Source: Vesta saturnalis (Eukaryota; Arthropoda; Insecta; Coleoptera; Lampyridae). Taken from it: 64,000 nt of DNA. This document shows, in pieces, positions 25,676 through 34,708 of the stretch (position 1 is its first letter; every line of letters begins with the position of its first letter). The position numbers were made by a program, and so were the translations under genes. The notes below the pieces were generated by a model that saw only the letters and a program-made list of their open reading frames with translations, ran no database searches and was not told the DNA's origin. The stretch spans positions 10,451,001 through 10,515,000 of the forward strand of contig JARFJB010002087.1 in the NCBI GenBank assembly GCA_036346205.1. Direction: 5' to 3'.

Positions 25676-25895
25676 TATCGATTCAGCACCTGGTGAACCA
25701 GTTGCACGACCTATCATATTGTAGTTCAGAGGAAGGAGAGTATTCTATTGTTACAGGTGCTAATTAAGGTAAACTTTTACCTTTTTATCGATTCAGCACC
25801 TGGTGAACCAGTTGCATGACCTATCATATTGTAGTCCAGAGGAAGGAGAGTATTCTATTGTTGTAGGTGCTAATTAAGATAAACTTTTACTTTTT
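25676..25895 (+). repeat. 110-bp tandem duplication
   Basis: TATCGATTCAGCACCTGGTG... at 25676-25785 is followed head-to-tail by a near-identical copy at 25786-25895. The few differences include GCACGAC/GCATGAC and TTACAGG/TTGTAGG. Confidence 0.95.
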
Positions 25896-26414
25896 TATTC
25901 TGCTGGTGATAACAATAAAGTGTGTGTATTTTTGTGTTTGTGTAGAGGATGAATTCGCTTGATTTCAGGTAAACTATTGCGTAGAAGCCCTTCAGGCAGT
26001 TTAGAAACAGGCGTATTCATTCACCCGATTTATTTGTTAATAACCTGAAGTTTTTTTTTATATGTGTCATGTTGTGAATTGAAAGTTTCTTTCACGAAGA
26101 TTAGTCAAATGTATGTTACCGATATCTTTATGCTCCCGTTGTGTTGATTAAAAGGTAGTTATTGATAAGATGGCCTTGCAAGCGCCGACTGAATTTTACT
26201 ATAATTTTTTGGGCGGTTGTTTTGAATTGCAATTTAATGTGTTATTTTGTAACTGTACCTACTAAAATTTAATGTGTAAAGTAATAAAAAGTTATTAAAA
26301 GAGATTTTAAATTATAAAGTAACGTAATGATCAATTAAGACGGTCTTTGATCGATCACCTATTAGTTTTTCACATAAATCAACTTACCGATGCCGTAGTA
26401 CCTGGTTTCGCCAA

Positions 26415-27190
26415 AAGGTAAGTAGTTATTTGTTTGGGAATAAGCTGCACATTTTTTCTCGAATTTAGAAATTATAACCCCGATTTCATCATTTATTAAA
26501 ATTTTAGGGCTGTATCAATTTTCGATCGCGTATAGTTTTATGTGACGTATATTTTTCGTTTGAATTGAATTGAATTGAAATTGAATAATTAATTACCGTT
26601 TTGATAAGTTATTTTTGACTATTTGAGCCAATGATTTTAACTAGCGTCTATTTTTTGTGCTCTACAAATGAACTTTATGCATTGCGCATGATCAAGGTAA
26701 AAAAAATGGAAATTAATTCTACGGTAACCTAGGTTACCGTAGATTTATATGATCAAATCAAAAAATGGAAATAAATCTACGGTAACCTAGGTTACCGTAG
26801 ATTTAATTTCCATTTTCTACTCTATTTAGTTGCCTGAAGGTCGGACCGGGTCGTACAGGAAATAGACGCTACTATGATTTTAGCGCTAAGTTTATCGAAA
26901 TATTTTTTTGGTTTTGGTTTTATTATCGCATTTTGCGGCTTTCATATGAAGCTTAAGATTTTATTGAGGTTTGGATGAACTTTGCGTAAATATTTTTGGA
27001 GTAGAATTTTACTAGAGGTGAGGGTTTATTTTGAGTGAACATTATAGTTTCCTATTAGGCCATTATAAGATCTACTTCATGACGTTTTCCCGCTATAAAT
27101 GTATTTAACAGGTGGCGCCTTTTTGCCCAATTTTGATGTTTTTGGAGTTGTGACGAGTGTCCTTTTGCAGCATTAAGTAAGATCATATCA
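26415..27190 (+). repeat. Dispersed repeat, copy 2
   Basis: Paralogue of 11100-11590. It is longer because it carries the twin palindromes at 26718-26804 and surrounding sequence, which copy 1 lacks. Shared end landmarks include CATGACGTTTTC, CGCTATAAAT, AGGTGGCGCC and ATTAAGTAAG. Confidence 0.75.
26718..26804. repeat. Twin perfect palindromes
   Basis: Positions 26718-26743 are a 26-bp perfect palindrome with half-site TCTACGGTAACCT. A second copy at 26773-26804 extends to 32 bp perfect (half-site AAATCTACGGTAACCT). Both are embedded in an A-rich repeat starting AAAAAATGGAAAT, mirrored by ATTTCCATTTT at the right edge, so the whole 26700-26816 block is also an imperfect palindrome. Confidence 0.95.
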
Positions 27191-27914
27191 TCATCATATG
27201 ATTTTTTACTCAATGCTACAATTAAGATAGATTTTCCTGCTGTGCGTTAACGAATACTCAACTATTATTTCATTTCTCTTGCACAATCATTCATATAAGC
27301 CTAATTAAATTTTTAATCATTCTGAAAGAGTTACTCTTGATGGTCCATTAATTTTCATGCAAGAAAGATCAATCATTTTTCCGTTATGAATTCTCTTAAA
27401 ATCTGCTTCATTTTGCACATTTTTACACAAATGAGAATACTAAATGCCTATTACAGTAATTTCAACATAATTGAAGCAATTCCATGAGTTTTATAAAACT
27501 TATCTGAATACGAACGTGAAGATAATTAGCAATTAAAGTTTGCATTCATAAGAAAATTGTACAGTAACTGTACCTGTAGCCATAATTTACATATATGCGT
27601 GACCAATCATTATAGAAATAAGAGACCGTGTCAGTAGCATCTTAAGTGACAGTGTTATTTTCTTTTTCGAATATTGCATAATTTAGTATTTGTATTTGAG
27701 TTCATGTATCTTTGATAATTGTTACGTGTTTCTAAATTAGCATAAAATTAGGTTTAATCACAGCACTTTGCTTTAAACAAGACTTATTGTAAGGTATTAT
27801 GCGATAATCAAGTATAGCAAGAAAACTGTAGAAAACATGTCAAATAGAAAATGGATAATCATAGTTTATCTTTTCATTCAACCTCTGTAAGAGTATTCCA
27901 ATCTTATCGCTATA
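27191..27914. other. No recognisable feature
   Basis: AT-rich, non-coding by inspection. Confidence 0.5.
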
Positions 27915-28984
27915 GGGCGGAATATATGTAAGAAAAAACTAAAATATGTACATATATATGTAAAACTTTTTTGAAATATATGTAAAAATTTTTCAGAAAT
28001 ATGTAATGGTTTAAATGGAAATTTCCTAAAATAAAAACATTTGTCGACACTAACATTTTATTTTTACTTAAAAAAAGTGCACATAGCCTTATTTGACATT
28101 ATTTATAGGTATTATAAAAAGAATTAATCACTAAGTAGCAGGGATGTGCCGTTGATAAATTGTAATTCGGTAGATCGAACCACAGGATAGTATTCAAAGC
28201 ACTACCTGTACCACTAATCTTTTTTCAATTTCAATAGCCTAGTTAAATGCGTGTGAAGGATTCTGGTAAAGTCGTAAATTAATAATTTGTGAACCCTTTT
28301 ATTACCCAGGTAATTAAACAGAATATCTGGGTCTACAAATAATTATTTGATAGTTGAATGATCCTAAATTGCTCTGCAGTCTTTGATAAAAAATAAGGGT
28401 TAATTAAAAGGGCTTAATAAAACAATTAAATACGTCAAGTTTAATTTTAATTTAAAATTGAAATAATCCTATAACAATTTTTTTATAATACTATCTACAA
28501 TAATATGTATAATAAAAGCGTTATACAGGATAAAAAAAAGGTGGTACTTCTATACACAGTGTTTAAAACTAGTTGAGACTAAATTCTTGGAATATTGTAT
28601 TTATAGTCGATTTTTGTTCTCTATTTTTATATTGTATCAATGGCGATCGACGAATTGTAAGAAAATTTTGTGTTACAATATCAAATGTCACAAATAGTTC
28701 TGAACGTATAAGTACAATAGTTATAATAGTATAATTATCAAATTATTAGGTACATTGAGTGTCCAAGAAATGTTGCACCACTTTTATTTGTTGCACATTA
28801 TTGTAATTCAGGTACAAGATGAGGAAAAAGTGGAAAGTGGATTATTACATACCTATGTGTTAATAATAAGAATTCGCGTCCTAAAAGATGAAAAATAAGT
28901 AATATGAAGCACCTGCCCTGCAACCAACACTTTGTTTTCAAAGCATCCCCTAATCATAAATTCTTTTTCACCAAAATAGTATAT

Positions 28985-29105
28985 TATGTTATTAGGAGTA
29001 AAAGTGATAGTTTATGTGGGGAAGCTGAATGTTTATTTTGCCGAACGAAGTGAGGCAAATAATTCAGCTGAGCCACATAAACTTACTTTTACTCCGAATA
29101 ACATA
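28985..29105. repeat. 121-bp hairpin with ~45-bp arms
   Basis: The left arm 28985-29030 (TATGTTATTAGGAGTAAAAG...AGCTGAAT) pairs with 29060-29105 (AATTCAGCTGA...CTTTTACTCCGAATAACATA) with few mismatches. A small inner hairpin TTTTGCC.../GGCAAAT sits in the loop. It lies downstream of the stop of the transposase-nuclease gene on the minus strand. Confidence 0.85.
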
Positions 29106-29364
29106 TACGATTTTATCCGCAACCGTAATCAGATAAATTAAAAATAATTGGCAACGATTGAAATGAAAGAACAAAACTAAGTAGCCGGTAAAAGGTTAAA
29201 AAATCAGGACGTTTTACAATTAATGAAACCATAACTTCGCTCCTTTTACTCCATGTCCGAGAAGTTAAACTTTTACCTTTGATATGTAGTAATAAAAGTG
29301 TCACTATTGTGGCGTTTGCGGATAAAAGTTTTTCATTATACTCTAAAAGGCATTCTTGACTACC

Positions 29365-31640
29365 TTATCCTTCCAGACTCTTCATTGTCACATCTCTGAG
29401 GGGCATATTTCTAGAAGCCCTGGGATCAATTATTTCTGGGAGTAAACATTTCTTATAAAAATGCTCCAACTTGGGTTCCATAGTTGCCCAAAATTCTCGA
29501 TCTCTTTTTATTTTCTCAACTTTGAATTTATTTTTTCCTGTCCATACACATAACTGGCACACTTCTTTGTTTGCTATTTCCAATTGACCTTGAATTTGGT
29601 AATACCAGTCATGGCTTTTATTAATTTTTAAAACACCATCATTTTGTTTCCAAAAAGTTATAACTTTTTTTCAATAGCTTCATCAGGTGAATATTTTTGT
29701 TTAAATGCCGTATATGGGCATTTTATTTCCACTAGAGAATTGTTTTCTTCTATTATTCCATCTGGTGAAGCCCCTAGAAAGAATAATTTTTTGTGAATGA
29801 AAAGGCCACATTCGACAATCTTTTGATTAATTTTAGTTTCCAATTCCATTTTTGCTTCCACTTCATAAAGTTTCCCATGGTTCAACGATGGAATCTTGGA
29901 TAACACATAGGATCTATATAGCATTAATTTGACAGTTCCTGCAGTGTTTGTTGTTCGCCTTAGCTTGCAGACTTTCCCAAAATTTGAAGCAGTTAGCAAC
30001 TTCCGCCGTTGTTCCATCCACTCTCTATCTTGGCATTGGTTTACGGTTCTTCTTTCCAGGTCATGTATTTCGGCCTCAGTTTTCTTTAATTTTGTGAAAA
30101 ATTCTCTTTCCCCTTCCATGTATATGTCCTGTGGCATATCAGTTTGTTGTGAATTTTCGCCATAAGATCCATCAGCTCCGCTAGCTGGAATCTGCCTTTT
30201 GAAATTTAGACGAAAATGTTTTCTTAATTGTCGCGGACGACATACTTTTCTTTTTCGCTTGGTTTCAATATTTTTAATAATACCGTGTACATTTTTTCTG
30301 TATATACTATGTGCCATTTTTGTATTGTGCGAGACTACCGCTCCCGCACATCTTGCATGGTAGGAGTTTCCTAAAGCATAATTTATGCGTTTTCCACCGA
30401 CAAATTTTGCAATTATTGAATAGTACTGCTAAACTATGTTGCTGTTTACATTCATTAGCAAACTCCTGGATTGATTGGCAGTGTACCTAGTAATAAAAGT
30501 TATCCTTTCTAAGAATGCCGAAGATATTTCACTAATCCAGTTTCTTTCTACGGGACGTTGGCAAAAATAACAGGGACACTTTTGATGTCCGAGAACATGG
30601 TAAATACCATTTAAAATATCACCTCGTAAACGTTTTGCTGATTCATTTTTTAGGATTTAGCTTATGATGTTTTACTGCTTTTAATATTCCGGTTCTTAGG
30701 CGAAGTATGTTTTGTTCTAATAATTTTCTATCTCGTATGGTAAAAGACCTGTCAGCAACTAGCCTTTTCAGTTTTTTACAAAAATTTCTCCGAAGATGGT
30801 TTGTGCACTCCATTTTTTCTATCGAGATGTTGTTATATGGTCGTGCTTCGATTATTTTTTTGTATGTATTGCTATCCCCATCCCCAATTAAAATATTGTA
30901 TTTTATTGCATACATTTCAATACTTGATTTAAATCCTTGTAGGATTATATCCGACTCCATAGTGAAACTTCCCTCATGATATTTTGAACAAGCGTGTGGC
31001 TCTACCTGTTCCCTTTTATTGCGTGAACAAACAACACAATATTTGTTTCGAACACCTACAAATAATATTTTGCCTGTATGTTGCCCCATTATGGCTGCAG
31101 CTCCAGAAAGAGCATTATAGTTAGTACCATATGACCTCTTAGACTAGCAACCACCAACCACCACAGGAACAAGAGTATATCCCTTTTCATCAAGAGACTT
31201 TATTTCTCTTGCATGATCAGCTTTTTCTTGAACAGCTTTTTTCATTGCATCAATTGCAGTATTTTGCCAACGAGTAGCAACAAGTTGGTGGTATTTTTGA
31301 TAAGTTTTGGATGTCATGCAGGGAATATTTAAACACGCCATAAACTCTTCTAGATTATAATATCCACCTCCAATTCCTAATATTGCAGAAACAGCTGCTT
31401 CATTTATGCTAATCTCTGGTATGTGGTCAGTCGAATTGCAAGAAAATGTTCTATTGCACATTGAACATTTAAAAAAAAATTTTGAAATCAACCCATTCCT
31501 AATTTCTTTAATTAAAACTAGATTATCGAAAGTGCATTCATATATTTTGCTGTGATTGCATATTTCTTTCAGTTGCTTTAAGAAATAAAGAATGTTTATA
31601 ATTCTGTTTCCTTCAAATGCAATTTCTGAAAGAAAAGTCG
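29365..31640 (-). pseudogene. Mutator-like transposase fused to YqaJ-type nuclease
   Basis: The family pairs a zinc-containing RNase H-like (Mutator-like) transposase domain with a lambda-exonuclease/YqaJ-type nuclease; both would act on DNA in the nucleus. In order: EIAFEGNRIINILYFLKQLK (31610-31550), CSMCNRTF, NEAAVSAILGIGGGYYNLEE, then GGCxSKRSYGTNYNALSGAA where x is TAG (31144-31146). Next come NKYCVVC, KYHEGSFTMESDII, ILIGDGDSNTYKKI (second acidic site), ECTNHLRRNFCKKL and, in a shifted frame, GIYHVLGHQKCPCYFC and NSYHARCAGAVVSHNTK. The nuclease half has WMEQRRKLLTASNFGKVCKL (about 30020), GLFIHKK, LGASPDGII and LVEIKCPY, i.e. the D...ExK core, then DWYYQIQGQLE, REFWATMEPKLEHFY and CLLPEIID. 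Damage: the TAG, a probable Asp-to-Gly in VVVGGC, and frameshifts at about 30643, about 30450 and about 29660. An AG acceptor (TTTTCTTTCAG) precedes the first segment, so an upstream exon near 31700-31870 is likely. Confidence 0.75.
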
Positions 31641-32910
31641 ATTTTTAATTCCTTTCTTTGATGACATGTCTTACCCTAAACATACCTCTTTTAGACGTAG
31701 TCAATCTTTCATTGTCGTCTTGTATTCGTTCATGACGAGAAAGAGAAAAGCAGAATTTTCTGTCGAAGTATTGTCAGGAGGCAAATCATGAGTGTCAGGA
31801 TTACATGAGATTAGCTGAGAATCTATTTTCGCTTGCTGCTCTCTCCAATTAATTAAACTTGCAACATTTCAAAGCATATCACACAGTTCAATCGGATAGG
31901 TAAGCACGGCATAAAAGACCGAAAGCAAGTGAATCTGAATAATATCAAACAAGAGTATCCTGCAATTTCTACAAAAATTAGCATGTGCCAAGGATGAGAA
32001 CGAAATGATCAAGATATAATTGAGGAAATAGCAGGATCATAAAATAGTTTAGAGGGTTCGCTTTTACAATAGTCGGTGCTACTTGCTATACAGATATTTT
32101 CGCGTTGCAATTTTCCTGCCACTGTATTATTGTTATTAATAAAAAAAATGTAAAAAGAATTTTGAATAATCGAAGTAGAACAATAAATCTACATTTCCTA
32201 CAAACTCAAAAATCGCCAAACCTTTGCCATATATTGAACCGTAAATACCAGATTTTTCGTAAATTTATTTATTTTTTTATATAATTAACAACAATGTTAT
32301 TAAAATTTTCACTAGTAGAGATTGTTCAGAAAAAAATCCTCTTTCATGTAATATTAATTTCTCAAATATTTCTTCAGTAGATTTGTAGTAATATTGGCAG
32401 AGAAATGCATTGAAAGCTCCATAAGCGCACTGGGTAGCGACTCCTCAAATAAAAATCATTGGTTACTTTTATTTGTATAAAAAATAATTAATTGATTTTT
32501 TCGTATTCTTTATATAAAAAATATGTATAAACAAAATTTAGACTAATACTTCGGCGGAACATAATGAAATGACTGAAATATGATTTTATATTCTGTAATC
32601 TTTAACGGAATTGACAAAAATATCCAAATATATGTACTAATTTTAGAATTATATATGCGATTCCAAATTTGTCTTAGAATATGTAAAATATGTAAAATAT
32701 GTAATTCACATATATTCCGCCCTTTACCCATCACAAACAGGGTTATCAGTCTTATCACTTATAGCCATTGATGGTATTCGCCTTTTGACATTCACTGAGT
32801 TGACAATCGATACTACAATACTATCAATCATATTGTTGGCTTTATAAGTTTGTCAAACTGTTGCGTTTTCACATTTTATATTAATTAATTCTTAAAATTA
32901 TTACCATTTA

Positions 32911-32946
32911 CTAAGGACGATAACTGTAGTTGTTATCGAAACGTTT
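32911..32946 (+). repeat. GATAAC-hairpin motif, copy 3
   Basis: CTAAGGACGATAACTGTAGT continues to TGTTATCGAAACG, with perfect CGATAAC/GTTATCG arms. It lies about 300 bp from a GIY-YIG remnant on the opposite strand. Confidence 0.75.
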
Positions 32947-33239
32947 TAATTTATATCAAAGATAAATAAAATATACACGATTTAATACCAAAAAGATAGT
33001 ATTTTAATTGATGTCTATGTTTGGTTGCATAAAAATTCTGCAACTAGAACTGTGTCACGACAAACAAAATACTACACAAAATTAAAAAACATCCCGTTTC
33101 AATAGCTAAACTATCACCACCAAAAGTATATTGTATATACCATTAGCGTACTATTGCTTATCTGGAAAAAGTTAAAGTTATGCAAGTTTAATGTGTTATG
33201 AATAGCTTAAAGTGGATGATGATAATTATTCTTTAGAAT

Positions 33240-33540
33240 GTGTTAGTTTGTTATGCAATCAAGTTAGTACTCCTTGTTAACATGTTTGATTAAAGACACC
33301 CTATCCAATACATGATTGTTATCAAACAAATGTACGGCTATGGCAGACTTGCCCCAACGTTTGTGTTTGACATGACCTAAACGTTTTTTAAAGCGAATTT
33401 TCATAGGACGTTTAGTTTGCCCTATATTTGTTCACAATTTTTACAAGTAATTATATACATTCTCGACTTATCTTGCTTACCCTCTTGATCCCTTGGGTTG
33501 CCTAAAAGAGTTTGCAAACTATTTTCAGAAGTAGTAATTC
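33240..33540 (-). pseudogene. GIY-YIG endonuclease remnant (Penelope-like)
   Basis: The minus-strand readings SRMYIITCKNCEQI, then GQTKRPMKIRFKKRLGHVKH, KRWGKSAIAVHLFDNNHVLD and SLIKHVNKEY match the GIY-YIG module at the C-terminus of Penelope-like elements (mY.I.C.nC...YvGQTkR....RfkeH.......S.vA.H....H.id). A stop or shift interrupts the Y-x-G motif. The RT part is absent, so this is a 3'-end fragment distinct from 190-830. Confidence 0.75.
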
Positions 33541-33570
33541 TTTTAAATTAACTGTGGAATGGATTTATAT

Positions 33571-33578
33571 ATACATAC

Positions 33579-33643
<65 letters not shown>
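33571..33643. repeat. (CATA)n/(TA)n microsatellite abutting a transposon end
   Basis: About six CATA units followed by a long TA tract that runs into TAGGGTGATTTACG at 33644, a diverged CAGGGTG-type terminus. Confidence 0.9.
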
Positions 33644-33645
<2 letters not shown>

Positions 33646-34708
33646 GGGTGATTTACGTAGACCGTACATTAGAGGTTTTTCAATTTACAGTTGGATTATA
33701 GGTAAACTTGAAATTAGGTATGCGTCATAATGGATCATGTCTGTTCAACTTAAAATATTTTTATTCCTCCAGCTATACTGGGTGTGCCAAAAGTCGGTAC
33801 CAACTTTCTTATTTTAAACAAAACCTACATTTTTTCTCAAGTGGTTCGATTCGTCTTCTACTTCCGTAGTTTAGACAACCTACGTTAACTTATCTAACCG
33901 TTCTGAGTTCGGAAACCAAATTTGTGGAGCAATTATTTGGAAGTTGAGGCTAACCCTTGATGCCCCATCGATGGTTCCAGTTTGTACCATATGGGCGCAG
34001 GCGATTTTCAACTGTCGCGTTCAAAGTTTTTCTAAATTCCATTTTTTCAATGGGACCAACTTAATTCGAAAGAAAATCGAATTTTAGGGCGAGTTACTTA
34101 AGCAACCTAACTCGAACCTCTATCAAGTTATTCAATAAAGAACAAGAAATGCCTTACAAATAAGTAGTTCATAATCTACGTGTCAAAAAATATTCAGCGA
34201 ACGGTCCGTGTGTTTAATTTGAGATATCCTAACTTACTTAGCATAACACGGGGAAAGTTCTCACGAATTAGAAATACTATTATTAAAAAATATATAAAAA
34301 ATAGAAAGTGCAGATAAAAAAATTTAATTTTTGCCAATTTTTTAATTCGACATTTGAAAATCGCGTGCGCACCATCGACGGCACATCAAGACTTAACCTG
34401 GACCTCGAGCTAATTGCTCCACAAAAGTCCCAACTTAGAACGGCTTCTGAGATTTTTTTCGTAAACTACTGCGGCGATAATATTTTACAGAAAAATCGAC
34501 ATATGTTAAAAGCCATAATAGATAAGATAACAAAACTTAGGTTATCTAAACTCAGAATTAGAAGGCGAGTCGAACTATATGAGAAAAATGTAGGTTTTCA
34601 TTTAAAATAAAAAGTTGGTACCGACTTTTGGCACACCCAGTGTATCTATACTGAGAAATAAAAGTATTTTAGGTAGAACGGACGATTATGACAGCATACA
34701 TAATTTCA
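33644..34708. mobile_element. Non-autonomous foldback element with outer arm module
   Basis: The inner element 33778-34642 (865 bp) starts CTGGGTGTGCCAAAAGTCGG and ends with its inverse, CCGACTTTTGGCACACCCAG. Both halves remain partly complementary for some 400 bp, so it is nearly all inverted repeat and encodes no transposase; the short frame at 34308-34610 lacks motifs. Around it is an outer inverted module: left 33644-33777, right from 34643. They share AACTTGAAATTA.GTATGC, CATAAT and TTTTATT...CTATA. The right outer arm stops at about 34708, where it joins the arm of the next element. Confidence 0.75.

Larger units (their letters stand above)
27915..32722 (-). mobile_element. 4.8-kb element with Mutator-like transposase plus YqaJ nuclease
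   Basis: GGGCGGAATATATGT at 27915-27929 is the exact inverse of ACATATATTCCGCCC at 32708-32722, a 15-bp perfect TIR. Behind both ends lie several ATATGTA-type repeats, further support that these are the two ends of one unit. Flanks TATA and TTTA could be an imperfect 4-bp target duplication, but that is not certain. The only gene-like content is the minus-strand pseudogene at 29365-31640. About 1.4 kb of non-coding sequence follows the gene on the left, including a large hairpin. Confidence 0.7.

Noticed and set aside
28749..28790. TACATTGAGTGTCCAAG as a transposon end
   Set aside because: It resembles TACAGGGTGTCC but has no inverse partner and lies inside the 4.8-kb element; too weak to annotate.
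30707..30979. 90-codon plus-strand frame
   Set aside because: Antisense shadow of the Mutator-like transposase on the minus strand, as is 29929-30165.
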